Positions 1 to 8,016 are shown, numbered from the stretch's first letter. The stretch is DNA of 64,000 bases from Saccharicrinis sp965230625 (GCA_965230625.1 CBDDLL010000001.1:1178001-1242000), one strand, 5' to 3'. Translations and numbers: made by a program. The notes: a model not told the origin generated them from the letters alone.

Positions 1-2
1 AT

Positions 3-503
3 CCACATGCAAAAGATTGTATTTTCAGGATTTTTAGAGATGTTCGTATTTCGAAGGATAAATCGCCATATAAAAATAATTTTGGTGCATATATAGCGCA
101 TGGAGGAAGGAAAAGTCCATATGCGGGATATTATTTACATGTTGAGCCTGATAATAGTTTTATTGGTGGAGGAATTTATTGTCCTGAATCTAATGTTTTA
201 AAAGGTGTGAGGGAGGTAATTATGCAAAATCCAGAGAAATATAAATCAATAATTGAGGGTAAGGAGTTTAAGAAGATATTTCCGGAAATATGGGGAGAAA
301 AGTTAAAGACAGCACCTAAAGGGTTTGATAAAAATGATCCTAATATAGAATTGATAAAGAATAAATCTTATACTGTGGTTATTAATGTATCAGATGAAGA
401 GATTAAAGCAAAAGACGTTGACAAGAAAATTATTGACACTTTTACTTTAATGAAACCTTTTAATGACTTTGTTAACCAAGGTGTAAAAACTGCATTATCT
501 TAA
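3..503 (+). CDS. DUF2461 family protein, 3' part (5' end outside window)
   Basis: The reading frame is open from base 3, so the gene begins before the window; a Met codon at 207 is internal. The visible part, about 166 residues, carries the family pattern FRDVRISKDKSPYKNNFGAY, then GGRKSPYAGYYLHVEP and a GGGIYCPE stretch, typical of DUF2461 (TIGR02453) proteins, which are usually about 220 residues long. The biochemical role of the family is not established. The protein has no visible signal peptide in this part and is probably cytoplasmic. Nothing downstream suggests an operon, because the next gene lies on the other strand. Confidence 0.85.
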   Translation, partial: PHAKDCIFRIFRDVRISKDKSPYKNNFGAYIAHGGRKSPYAGYYLHVEPDNSFIGGGIYCPESNVLKGVREVIMQNPEKYKSIIEGKEFKKIFPEIWGEKLKTAPKGFDKNDPNIELIKNKSYTVVINVSDEEIKAKDVDKKIIDTFTLMKPFNDFVNQGVKTALS

Positions 504-606
504 AAATTTGCTTTTTGATTAAAGTAGCCAGCAAGATTTTGATGTTCTTTTTTCTATAGCAGTGCGATATTTATTGAATTGATTTTGATTTAAAAAGTAT
601 TCGAAA

Positions 607-634
607 TAAAAAAGGGAAGTAAAAAGTACTTCCC
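607..634 (-). terminator. Rho-independent terminator of the MORN-like gene
   Basis: Arms GGGAAGTA (614-621) and TACTTCCC (627-634) form a perfect 8-bp stem with a 5-base loop. Read on the minus strand the stem is followed by a run of six T. It lies 20 bases after the stop of the gene ending at 656. Confidence 0.8.
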
Positions 635-655
635 TCAAAACTGAAAATTACGTAA

Positions 656-1120
656 TTAATTGTTGAAGTCCTTCGTACCAGACAACTCACCCTTCTCGTC
701 ATATACTTTCCAGGTACCATATTTTTTGCCATCTAAGTACTGCATGTCATATCTTAGAGTGCCTTTTTCATCGTACACCATCCATTTACCATGCTTTACA
801 CCATTTTTATAATTGGCAACTCCTAATTTTACTCCCTCCTTATTCCATGTTTCCCAGAGGCCATCCATTTTATTGTTATGATACGATCGGACTTCTTGCT
901 TTAATTTGTTATCAAAATAGTAAATAGAAACTCCCTGTTTTTCCCCATCTACAACAGACATTTCAACGCGTTTATTCCCATTAGGATAATACTCGACATA
1001 TGTGCCAGTATAAAGGTCACCATTATTTTTATAATAAAGACCATCTTCTCCTATATTCAACTGTGCTTGGCTTGAGGTCACTAGACCCACAATTACCAAT
1101 AATGTCATTAATATTTTCAT
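656..1120 (-). CDS. Secreted MORN-repeat-like (YwqK-type) protein
   Basis: The 154-residue product begins with a clear signal peptide (MKILMTLLVIVGLVTSSQAQ), which is why the start at 1120 is preferred over an upstream Met at 1147. The mature part consists of five or six short repeats of the type YYxNGxxxGxWxxYxxxG, for example YYPNGNKRVEM, GLWETWNKEGVK, GKWMVYDEKGTL and GTWKVYDEKGEL. This is the pattern of the MORN_2 / YwqK antitoxin-like family. In Bacteroidetes such proteins are common exported or periplasmic proteins without known function. No partner gene is adjacent, so a toxin-antitoxin role is not supported here. Confidence 0.8.
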   Translation of the reverse strand: MKILMTLLVIVGLVTSSQAQLNIGEDGLYYKNNGDLYTGTYVEYYPNGNKRVEMSVVDGEKQGVSIYYFDNKLKQEVRSYHNNKMDGLWETWNKEGVKLGVANYKNGVKHGKWMVYDEKGTLRYDMQYLDGKKYGTWKVYDEKGELSGTKDFNN

Positions 1121-1311
1121 GGCTTCTAATTTTAAAAGATTATACAAAAGCCCCCTTATTAGTAAGTAACCGTTGTTGCTTAAATAATTTAACCCTTGTG
1201 TGTTATATTTGTTAACAGCAAATTAACAAAAAATTCATATTAGAACCAAGAAATTAACATTAAATTTACATAAACTATTATTGCAGGTTGATTAATGTCT
1301 TAATAAACAAC

Positions 1312-1339
1312 AAAAAAGCCACTTTTGTTAAAGTGGCTT
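1312..1339 (-). terminator. Rho-independent terminator of the small secreted CarboxypepD_reg protein
   Basis: Perfect 10-bp stem AAGCCACTTT (1316-1325) / AAAGTGGCTT (1330-1339) with a TGTT loop. On the minus strand a run of six T follows. It lies 25 bases after the stop codon at 1365. Confidence 0.85.
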
Positions 1340-1364
1340 ATATTTTACGAATGTTAATTCTGTA

Positions 1365-1721
1365 TTAATTTACTTTCTTCATTTTCAAAGAAATTTTCTT
1401 ACTTGAAGATGTGTCAACTGTAATTTTTTTACTTTTGGCAATCTGATACGAAATAAGACTAGCAGAAACAGTGTATTCTCCTTCTTTAACATTTTCAAAC
1501 TTAAAGCAACCATCAAAATCAGTATATGTGCTAACATTCATACCGTCAATAGATACTTTAACTCCTACTAATGTTTCACCAGTAATTTCATCTGCAATTG
1601 TCCCAGAAAGACTATTTACTGTAGTGCTTTCTGTAATTTTCTTTTCTACCTTTTTCTCTCCCTTAACGCTGCTGAAGCATAATAATCCCATAACAGCAAC
1701 AAGTAAAACTGTCAATTTCAT
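1365..1721 (-). CDS. Secreted single-domain carboxypeptidase-regulatory-like protein
   Basis: 118 residues starting at MKLTVLLVAVMGLLCFSSVKG, a signal peptide; the upstream Met at 1793 would put 24 charged residues before it and is rejected. Residues about 40-118 form one CarboxypepD_reg-like beta-sandwich: LSGTIADEITGETLVGVKVS, then TYTDFDGCFKFENVKEGEY and SLISYQIAKSKKITV. This domain is usually the N-terminal extension of TonB-dependent receptors or part of large surface proteins; a free-standing copy is common in Bacteroidetes but without known role. It is probably periplasmic or surface exposed. It has its own terminator, so it is likely monocistronic. Confidence 0.8.
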   Translation of the reverse strand: MKLTVLLVAVMGLLCFSSVKGEKKVEKKITESTTVNSLSGTIADEITGETLVGVKVSIDGMNVSTYTDFDGCFKFENVKEGEYTVSASLISYQIAKSKKITVDTSSSKKISLKMKKVN

Positions 1722-1817
1722 TTTATAATTTTTTAAGTATTTAAGACATGCAATTTCTATTTTCCTGTGTGCCTTTTTAAAATTGCCTGTCACAATTAAT
1801 TCCTGTTAGTGTGAGCG

Positions 1818-1825
1818 CAAAGCTA
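1818..1825 (-). promoter_or_regulatory. Possible -7 box for the gene ending at 1365
   Basis: The minus strand reads TAGCTTTG, a match to the Bacteroidetes -7 consensus TAnnTTTG, about 97 bases upstream of the chosen start codon. No clear -33 TTTG lies at the expected spacing, so this is a weak call. Confidence 0.3.
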
Positions 1826-1952
1826 TAACTTCAATGTTACTTGTATGTTAATTGCTCTTTACAAATAAATTAATAAATTATTCTGTAACTGTCTTATTTG
1901 CCAATAAATAGAAAAAATGATTATTTTGCATCTTAAATCAGATTTATAAACT

Positions 1953-2645
1953 ATGAGAACTTATCTTAACGATTTCGTAAAACTCTTCTTCCCCAAAACA
2001 TGTTTAATATGCGGTAAATCGTTATACAAACACGAGAGCCAGATATGTTTGCTTTGTATTAAAGATTTGCCAAGGTCATATTTTCATTTAGCAGATAATA
2101 ATCCATTAAATAAAATATTTTGGGGTAGAGTTGATGTTAAAGATGTTATATCCTTTTTGTTATATAAGAAAGAGAATGTTGTTAAAGATATATTACATGC
2201 TTTAAAATATCGTAATTGTAAAGAGGTAGGCTATGAGTTAGGTAAACTTTATTGTAGGGAACTTGCTAATGTTAATTATTTACAACATATTGATTTTTTA
2301 ATACCTGTACCTTTGCATCCCAAGAAATTAGCAAAAAGGGGATATAATCAAAGTGAATGGATTGCAAATGGAATGTGCGAGAGTCTTAATGCTAAGGTAT
2401 TAACGGATGTTTTGTTTAAAGCAACATATACTAAGTCGCAAACCAATAAAGGACGATATCAGCGTTGGATAAATATTGAAGATAGTTTTGATATACGAAA
2501 CACATCAATACTTGAAAACAAAAATGTATTATTAATTGACGATGTTTTAACAACTGGGGCAACAATAGAAGCGTGTGTTGGTAAGTTGAAGAAAATTAAA
2601 GGTATAAGTGTATTTGTTGCTACATTGGCCTATGCTTCTAATTGA
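1953..2645 (+). CDS. comF: ComF family phosphoribosyltransferase-like protein
   Basis: The 230-residue protein opens with a Cys4 zinc-binding module (CLIC at 17-20, CLLC at 32-35) and ends with a type I phosphoribosyltransferase fold bearing the PRPP loop VLLIDDVLTTGAT at about 192-204. The intervening PVPLHPKKLAKRGYNQSEWIA stretch is diagnostic for ComF/GntX. ComF is needed for uptake of transforming DNA in several bacteria and is linked to DNA processing in the cytoplasm; the substrate is unresolved. Length is normal. It stands alone and converges with the next gene with only nine bases between the stops. Confidence 0.93.
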   Translation: MRTYLNDFVKLFFPKTCLICGKSLYKHESQICLLCIKDLPRSYFHLADNNPLNKIFWGRVDVKDVISFLLYKKENVVKDILHALKYRNCKEVGYELGKLYCRELANVNYLQHIDFLIPVPLHPKKLAKRGYNQSEWIANGMCESLNAKVLTDVLFKATYTKSQTNKGRYQRWINIEDSFDIRNTSILENKNVLLIDDVLTTGATIEACVGKLKKIKGISVFVATLAYASN

Positions 2646-2654
2646 TTAAATTAA

Positions 2655-3296
2655 TTAATTTGAGAAAAGACGTTCAAACTCATAATATAGGCATAAACTA
2701 ACAAGGTGATTATATTGACCAAATTTTCCATCCATCCAATGAGGTGGTTTTTGATGGTCAAAGGCTCCTCCATATGCTTTCCTTACCCTTGTCATTGCAT
2801 ACGACCAGCGAAAGTTTAAAAACATTTTATCATGAAAATGATAATTTATTCCCACAATACCAGACATCTCATAGTCTTCAAAAGGATATTCTGATTCTAA
2901 TTTACCATATTGATCCTCTTCGGACGAGCTAATTAAAAAGCCAAAAGCAACTCCTGCTTCAATGGTAAATTTTTTCATATGATGTTTGGCAAGCACGGGA
3001 ACTTCTAAATAATCGAAACTGAGTTTATATTGAGTGTAATCGCCTTTAGATTCGTTAGGATTATGGCGACTCCCTTTTTGTTTATAAACAATTTCAAACT
3101 GACCTGCCCATTCTTGTCCAATTGATCGGGAAACATATAAACCAGTTACTAGTCCAATTTTATTAAATCCTACATATGAATCTCCATGAACCTGGCTAAA
3201 AGTGGCTCCACCAATTGCTCCAGCTTTAAATTCTTGTGCTAAGCCTTTTAAAGAAATGAGAAGTAGTAATATTATTACTTTGTATTTTACTTGCAT
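2655..3296 (-). CDS. Outer-membrane beta-barrel protein (OMP_b-brl_2 type)
   Basis: 213 residues from MQVKYKVIILLLLISLKGLAQ, a signal peptide ending in the Bacteroidetes-style LAQ; the upstream Met at 3326 is rejected. The mature part, GAIGGATFSQVHGDSYVGFNKIG onward in alternating polar and apolar strands (for example YLEVPVLAKHHM, IEAGVAFGFLIS, GIVGINYHFHDKM), matches the small porin-like barrels of PF13568. Such proteins sit in the outer membrane and their cargo is unknown. The C terminus YYEFERLF ends in aromatic residues as expected for a barrel. Confidence 0.75.
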   Translation of the reverse strand: MQVKYKVIILLLLISLKGLAQEFKAGAIGGATFSQVHGDSYVGFNKIGLVTGLYVSRSIGQEWAGQFEIVYKQKGSRHNPNESKGDYTQYKLSFDYLEVPVLAKHHMKKFTIEAGVAFGFLISSSEEDQYGKLESEYPFEDYEMSGIVGINYHFHDKMFLNFRWSYAMTRVRKAYGGAFDHQKPPHWMDGKFGQYNHLVSLCLYYEFERLFSN

Positions 3297-3351
3297 ATAT
3301 TTTTTGTTGTCAATATAATACAACAAATAATAGTAATCAAATTTGAATTTG

Positions 3352-4047
3352 TTACGATTTAATTGATAACAATTTATTCATTAATTCAGTCAATCCTTCC
3401 GATGCTTTCTTTTGAATAAAGGTGATGTTTTCTCGAGGAATAAATGCTGGATTACCCGGATCGATAACAAAAATAGGAATTAAGGAGTCAATGTAGTGCA
3501 ACAAACCAGCTGCAGGGTATACATTAAGCGAAGTACCTACTACAATCACAACATCTGCTTTTTTGACAAGTTTTATCGCTTCATCCATTGCTGGAACTGC
3601 TTCTCCAAACCATACAATATGAGGTCTTAGTTGACTTCCTTTATCGCACAAATCCCCTATTTTCAATTCCCAATTCTTCATTTCGTAAACTAACGTGTCA
3701 TCGCATGTACTTCTAACTTTTTTTAGTTCTCCATGAAGATGAAGTACTTTTTTAGATCCAACTCTTTCATGAAGATCATCAACGTTTTGTGTAATAATTT
3801 GAACATCAAAATGATTTTCTAGTTCAGCAATTAATTGATGCCCTTTATTAGGTTCACATTCGAAAAGTTGTTTGCGCCGTTGATTGTAGAAATCCATTAC
3901 TAACTGAGGATTATTTGCCCATGCAATTGGACTTGCAACCTCGGTAACATCATATTTTTCCCATAAACCACCCATATCACGAAAAGTCATAATTCCACTT
4001 TCGGCACTCATACCTGCTCCAGAGAAAATAATCAGTTTTTGTTTCAT
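3352..4047 (-). CDS. cobB: NAD-dependent protein deacylase, Sir2 family (class III, CobB-like)
   Basis: 231 residues. The NAD-binding motif GAGMSAESGI starts at 10, TQNVDDLHER follows at about 87, the catalytic His105 lies in HLHGEL, and IVWFGE plus VGTSLNVYPAAGL complete the Sir2 core. Tyr54 and Arg57 in FYNQRR match the pair that lets class III sirtuins bind succinyl or malonyl lysine, so removal of acidic acyl groups is plausible. The zinc site is reduced: only Cys115 and Cys134 are seen where canonical sirtuins have four cysteines. The protein is cytoplasmic. Upstream lies a fragment of a LytTR gene, so it is probably its own transcription unit. Confidence 0.9.
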   Translation of the reverse strand: MKQKLIIFSGAGMSAESGIMTFRDMGGLWEKYDVTEVASPIAWANNPQLVMDFYNQRRKQLFECEPNKGHQLIAELENHFDVQIITQNVDDLHERVGSKKVLHLHGELKKVRSTCDDTLVYEMKNWELKIGDLCDKGSQLRPHIVWFGEAVPAMDEAIKLVKKADVVIVVGTSLNVYPAAGLLHYIDSLIPIFVIDPGNPAFIPRENITFIQKKASEGLTELMNKLLSIKS

Positions 4048-4112
4048 AATGATTTCATATTAATGTTAAGGTAAATTTATAAGTAAATGAGCAAGATAAA
4101 ATTAAAATAGCT

Positions 4113-4190
4113 TTATATATTTTTTAATTCAGCTAAAACAAACTCTTTTTTCCTTCGTGATACAGGTACAGATAGGTCATTGGACTTTAC
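4113..4190 (-). pseudogene. Remnant of a LytTR response-regulator 3' end
   Basis: Bases 4109-4185 match 10773-10849, the last codons and stop of the LytTR regulator gene, with about five differences in 77 bases. The minus-strand frame reads SNDLSVPVSRRKKEFVLAEL followed by KNI and stop; the intact gene reads SNGLSVPVSRRKKEFVLAEL followed by KNT and stop. The match includes four bases beyond the stop codon. Upstream of the fragment the frame runs into the end of the MarR gene and no receiver domain remains. It is a relic of a lost regulator or of a segmental copying event; it cannot work as a protein. Confidence 0.8.
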
Positions 4191-4205
4191 ATGAAATATA
4201 ATGAA

Positions 4206-4709
4206 TCATTCATTAATATTAGTTTCCTCATCAATATCTTCCAAGTTAACATCCAGGGTGATTAATGGAGATGCTTCTACTTGTTCAATGTCTAATAATT
4301 CGATTAATGTATTTAAACTAGTTTCGACTTCCTTGAGTTTAATATCATCTAATTTTTCTAATTTATTTGATAGCTGTTCGTGCAAAAGAGAAGGGATGGT
4401 ATTTAATAGTTTATCACCTGCAGAAGTAAGTGTGATGTTAACAACCCGTTTGTCTCCAGATTTTGGAAGCCTGGCTAATAGGCCTTTGTTTTCTAGTCTA
4501 TTAATAATTCCGCTAACCGTGCTTGAGTTAAGATTTAATAAATTTCTTAATTCACCTTGTGTTAGCTGATAATTAGAAGCATCTCTTAAAAAACCAAGGC
4601 ATAATACCTGAGGTATACTTACTCCAAACTCCTTTTGAATTTTTTTTGATTCAATATCAACAGATCTTACAATTTTGCGAATTTTAATTAGAATTTCCTT
4701 AGTGTCCAT
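4206..4709 (-). CDS. MarR family transcriptional regulator
   Basis: 167 residues. A winged helix-turn-helix occupies about residues 30-110: QVLCLGFLRD, QLTQGELRNLLNLNSSTVSG as the helix-turn-helix, and DKRVVNITLTSAGDKLL as the wing, the classical MarR signature. The C-terminal tail is unusually acidic. It is the last gene of the minus-strand run headed by ablA, but a strong promoter at 4730-4760 suggests it is also transcribed alone. An inverted repeat at 4714-4724 could be an autoregulatory operator. In other bacteria MarR proteins bind a small ligand; which solute would be sensed here cannot be seen. Control of the osmolyte genes is inference from position. Confidence 0.88.
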   Translation of the reverse strand: MDTKEILIKIRKIVRSVDIESKKIQKEFGVSIPQVLCLGFLRDASNYQLTQGELRNLLNLNSSTVSGIINRLENKGLLARLPKSGDKRVVNITLTSAGDKLLNTIPSLLHEQLSNKLEKLDDIKLKEVETSLNTLIELLDIEQVEASPLITLDVNLEDIDEETNINE

Positions 4710-4713
4710 TTTG

Positions 4714-4724
4714 TAATAGTATTA
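4714..4724. promoter_or_regulatory. Candidate MarR autoregulatory operator
   Basis: The inverted repeat TAATA-G-TATTA lies between the marR start codon (4709) and its -7 box (4730-4737), near the expected transcription start. MarR proteins commonly bind such palindromes in their own promoters; binding here is inference. Confidence 0.35.
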
Positions 4725-4729
4725 TTTAG

Positions 4730-4760
4730 CAAAATTAAACTGTATTTTATTATGGACAAA
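4730..4760 (-). promoter_or_regulatory. Promoter of the marR gene
   Basis: On the minus strand TTTG (4757-4760) and TAATTTTG (4730-4737) are separated by 19 bases, a full match to the Bacteroidetes primary sigma consensus TTTG / TAnnTTTG. The start codon lies about 20 bases downstream of the -7 box. Confidence 0.7.
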
Positions 4761-4766
4761 TTTAGG

Positions 4767-5687
4767 TTACTGAAGGTGTCTTTTTATTTTTTCTTTATTC
4801 ATTTTCTCAATTGGCATTAAAAGTCCGGTTTCTTCAACTTGACCAAAGGTGTTATTAATTATTGTTCCAAATGAGATCATTGAGTTTGTCAGCCTCATAT
4901 ACGAATTTACCAATGGTGGTATGGTCTCTCCTAATTCTTTTATTTTATTTTTTAAAATTTTGTAGTTCTCATTAAACGTGTCTTTGTAAAAAATATGATT
5001 AATTTGTTCCATAGATAAATCATCAATTACTTTAAATGACTCTTTAGGAAAGATTAACTCTTCTTTATCTCCAAAATATTTTTTAATAAAGCCTAATAAT
5101 ATTTTTTTAGCATTAAGGTTATAGGTTGGATACATAGTTACTTTACCAAAAAAATATTTGTATTTAGGATTTTTTGAAATCAAAGCTCCAAGTCCATCCC
5201 AAATATTATCTAAGGCATAGATTGTTTTTTGGTATTTAGGTTGTATAAATGATCTTCCTAGTTCAATAGTATAAGGCAAGTATTCTTGATTAAATTTTTC
5301 TGAAAAATGAAAATATGATGCTGTTGCCAACTTACTAATCTCACTTTTAACCTTAGGTTGATTGCATAGCTTATATCTATAGCCTCCAATAATTTCATCT
5401 TCAGTAGGATTCCATACGATTAGTTGTTGGTATGCATCATCTCCAAAGTCAAATTTATCGACATCAATAGATTTACCAGTTCCTCCACCTGCTTTACGAA
5501 ATGTAATTTCTCTAAGTCGACCTATTTCATTCATTATGTTTGGAGAATTATCGCCTTTTATATCATATACAATATTATTGCCCTTATTTGTAAGCTTTAC
5601 TTTGTAGTTATCATCCAATTCCGATAAAAGGATGTTTTTATCAACTTCGTCAATAATTGGTTTATATGTTTCTCTTATCAGGTGCAT
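4767..5687 (-). CDS. GNAT-fold N-acyltransferase, hemolysin/OlsB/GlsB-like
   Basis: 306 residues. The pattern LREITFRKAGGGTGKSID, FDFGDDAYQQLIVW, IIGGYRY, then IELGRSFIQPKYQ and LWDGLGALI-type residues matches the Acetyltransf_5 (PF13444) family. Members attach a long acyl chain from acyl-ACP to the amino group of an amino acid, as OlsB does for ornithine lipids and GlsB for glycine lipids in Bacteroides. Here no O-acyltransferase partner (GlsA or OlsA type) is adjacent, so the acceptor is unknown. It lies 18 bases after the symporter gene in the ablA run, which leaves open that it modifies a membrane lipid during salt stress. That last point is inference. Confidence 0.72.
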   Translation of the reverse strand: MHLIRETYKPIIDEVDKNILLSELDDNYKVKLTNKGNNIVYDIKGDNSPNIMNEIGRLREITFRKAGGGTGKSIDVDKFDFGDDAYQQLIVWNPTEDEIIGGYRYKLCNQPKVKSEISKLATASYFHFSEKFNQEYLPYTIELGRSFIQPKYQKTIYALDNIWDGLGALISKNPKYKYFFGKVTMYPTYNLNAKKILLGFIKKYFGDKEELIFPKESFKVIDDLSMEQINHIFYKDTFNENYKILKNKIKELGETIPPLVNSYMRLTNSMISFGTIINNTFGQVEETGLLMPIEKMNKEKIKRHLQ

Positions 5688-5705
5688 AAACTTGTTTTAA
5701 ATTCT

Positions 5706-7124
5706 TTAATGATTAATTATTCTATTCTTTTGTAAAGCATTAATGGTTAAATACGTCATTAGAGATAAAGAGATACCAAATATGTTAGCATCCAGACCCA
5801 AAGGCATTTTTAGGTTTAAACTGATAATTATAAGTGTTAAAGTTCCGCCGGAAATCATTGATACTAATGCTGCGTTACTATTAGGCCTTTTTGTAAAAAG
5901 AGCCATTAACACAGGAATAATCATCCCCGAAACCATAAAAGAATAAGAGTGTAACATTAATTCGAGTACACTAGACATTTTATAGGCCAATAATAAAGCA
6001 ACTCCACCTATAATAAATGTAAATATTTGAGATGCTCTTAGGCTTTTGGGGCCATTATGCATTTTTAAAACATCTGTAAGTAAGTTACCTGATGAAGCCA
6101 TTAAACAACTATCAGCTGTTGACATAATAGCCGAAAAATATGCCGACAATACTATTCCTAGAAATCCTACAGGTAGTATAGTTCGCAACAAAACCGGGAG
6201 CCCCATTTCTGAATCCAGATTGCTCAGGTTGTAACCTGGTAGTAAACCGTTTTCCATAGCAACTCGCGCAAACATTCCAAGGATAACGCCCATAAACGCC
6301 ATAATTGGATATTCAAATAAACCGGCAAAAAACCATGCCTTTTGTGCAGTCTTTGTATCTTTGGAGGCATAAATCCTTTGATAAAGAGTCATTCCAATAA
6401 ACCAAATAGGTATAATAGTAAACATCCAGTTTACAAACTGTTGCCATTTGATGGATGTTAAAGATAAAAATTCAGGCTTAATTGTTTCACGAATAGTCTC
6501 AATACCACCTATTTTAAAGTAAGCAAAAGGTAGAGCTACTAAAATTAAACCTGCCATTAAGATAATCCACTGAATTGTATCGGTATAAATTACAGCTTTA
6601 AGTCCACCCAATACTGTATACACCACTGCAATAGTGCCCATTATTAGTAATGCATAATTGATAGTAAGTTCAGGAAAGGTAGAGGATGCGAGTTTTGCAC
6701 CTGCAAGTATTTGCGAACTGGTAAATCCAAGGTATCCAACAGCTGAAATTATACCTGCGAACAGAGCAACATTTTTATTATATTTATATTCTAAGAATTG
6801 AGGGAATGATAGAAAGCCTTTCTGTCTGGCTAAATCAGAAACTTTAGGAATGAGAAAAATCCCACTTAACCATGCACCCATTAACCCGGTAAACAAAAGC
6901 CAACTTCCAGACAATCCCATGGTAAAACCTAATCCTCCTAAACCAATTGAAAATCCTCCACCAATATCGGTGGCAACAACAGATAGGCCAATGTGTAAAC
7001 TATTTAGTTTTCTCCCTCCAACGTAGTAGTCATCTGTTGTTTTGTTTTTTCTCATAAAAAAAACACCTACCCCAAGCATAGCAACGAGGTAGATGCAAAA
7101 AATTAATAAGTCAATAATATGCAT
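5706..7124 (-). CDS. Sodium:solute symporter (SSS family)
   Basis: 472 residues from MHIIDLLIFCIYLVAMLGVG, which begins six bases below the stop of the marC gene; the earlier Met at 7151 would overlap marC and is less likely. The protein has about 13 hydrophobic segments and the SSS landmarks TTDDYYVGGRKLN, ATDIGGGFSIGLGGLGFTMG near the start and a GGLKAVIYTDTIQW segment in the middle. The family imports sugars, amino acids, betaines or other solutes with sodium. The substrate cannot be read from the sequence. The place within the acetyl-beta-lysine run suggests a compatible solute or lysine-related compound. Confidence 0.88.
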   Translation of the reverse strand: MHIIDLLIFCIYLVAMLGVGVFFMRKNKTTDDYYVGGRKLNSLHIGLSVVATDIGGGFSIGLGGLGFTMGLSGSWLLFTGLMGAWLSGIFLIPKVSDLARQKGFLSFPQFLEYKYNKNVALFAGIISAVGYLGFTSSQILAGAKLASSTFPELTINYALLIMGTIAVVYTVLGGLKAVIYTDTIQWIILMAGLILVALPFAYFKIGGIETIRETIKPEFLSLTSIKWQQFVNWMFTIIPIWFIGMTLYQRIYASKDTKTAQKAWFFAGLFEYPIMAFMGVILGMFARVAMENGLLPGYNLSNLDSEMGLPVLLRTILPVGFLGIVLSAYFSAIMSTADSCLMASSGNLLTDVLKMHNGPKSLRASQIFTFIIGGVALLLAYKMSSVLELMLHSYSFMVSGMIIPVLMALFTKRPNSNAALVSMISGGTLTLIIISLNLKMPLGLDANIFGISLSLMTYLTINALQKNRIINH

Positions 7125-7129
7125 AATTC

Positions 7130-7750
7130 TTAAAGCATGCGATTTATCCAAAAATGTATTCCATTCATAATAAGTTCTATGGATATTGTACCAAGCAAAA
7201 AAGCTATTACCCTACCTGCAATATCAATGTATTGTTCAATAAGTTCTTCATGCTTTGTTTGAATAAAATCATGTATTTTTTTAAGTAATAAAATTACAGT
7301 AATACAAAGGGATATTGCTAAAGAAATTGAAAGGATAGCATCAAATTTATTTAATTGTTTCCCAATAATAACACAATAACTTATTGTACCCGGACCAATA
7401 AAAATTGGCATTGTTATAGCTCCAACAATATATTTTGACTCTCCTCTTAAACTTTCAATAGAAGCACTCCCTTTAAAAATAAAATGTATACCAGTTATTA
7501 AAAATATTACTCCTCCAAATATTTGAAATGAAGCAAAGCTGGCATTAAAAACATTTTTAAATATAGAATCTCCTAAAATGGCAAATAATGAAAAAACAAT
7601 TAAGCTGATTACTCCTGCTCGAATCAATATTTTAAAAAATATTTTTTGAGACTTTTTCTTAACAATATCAATAAGATAGACAATAATTAAAAAAGGATTA
7701 AGTAACACGAGTAACAGAGTAACTGATTTTATAATGCCACTTATATTCAT
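7130..7750 (-). CDS. MarC family integral membrane protein
   Basis: 206 residues with six hydrophobic segments and the family marks LLLVLNPFLIIVYL near the start, AITMPIFIGPGTISYCVII in the middle and FLLGTISIELIMNGI at the end (PF01914, UPF0056). The length is typical. MarC-type proteins were once linked to multiple antibiotic resistance but this was withdrawn; a related archaeal protein was described as an amino-acid transporter. It sits between a small winged-helix gene and the symporter gene, with 24 and 5 bases between them, so it is part of the same message. Confidence 0.88.
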   Translation of the reverse strand: MNISGIIKSVTLLLVLLNPFLIIVYLIDIVKKKSQKIFFKILIRAGVISLIVFSLFAILGDSIFKNVFNASFASFQIFGGVIFLITGIHFIFKGSASIESLRGESKYIVGAITMPIFIGPGTISYCVIIGKQLNKFDAILSISLAISLCITVILLLKKIHDFIQTKHEELIEQYIDIAGRVIAFLLGTISIELIMNGIHFWINRML

Positions 7751-7774
7751 TTCAATAGTTACTTACCTGTTTAT

Positions 7775-7993
7775 TTATGTCTTAATTTGAAGTTCAGAAG
7801 ACTTCTTGCAATGTTCAATTAATCCTTTTGAAATCAAAGAATAAATTACCTCTTGCCCTTTGTTATAGGATAAATTTAAATCTTTGATTATGTCTCCATA
7901 TAGATATTTTCCTTTTTCTTTAAGAAGCTCTAATACCTTCTTTTCATTTTCATTTTTTGTTTTATTAAATAGTAATTTAAGACTGTTTCTCAT
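7775..7993 (-). CDS. Small winged-helix-like protein
   Basis: 72 residues. The sequence ENEKKVLELLKEKGKYLYGD, then IIKDLNLSYNKGQEVIYSLI and SKGLIEHCK has the shape of a winged helix-turn-helix: two helices, a recognition helix and a short basic wing. No wing strand of full length is visible, and no name is recognised. It may be a small DNA-binding regulator or a partner for one. Spacing of 23-24 bases to both neighbours places it in the ablA run. Confidence 0.6.
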   Translation of the reverse strand: MRNSLKLLFNKTKNENEKKVLELLKEKGKYLYGDIIKDLNLSYNKGQEVIYSLISKGLIEHCKKSSELQIKT

Positions 7994-8016
7994 TAGTTAC
8001 TTTGTTTTTTGGTTAA

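Noticed and set aside
1000..1215. Plus-strand 71-residue frame across the MORN-like gene
   Set aside because: It overlaps a better-supported minus-strand gene with a signal peptide and repeats, and its own sequence looks like no protein family.
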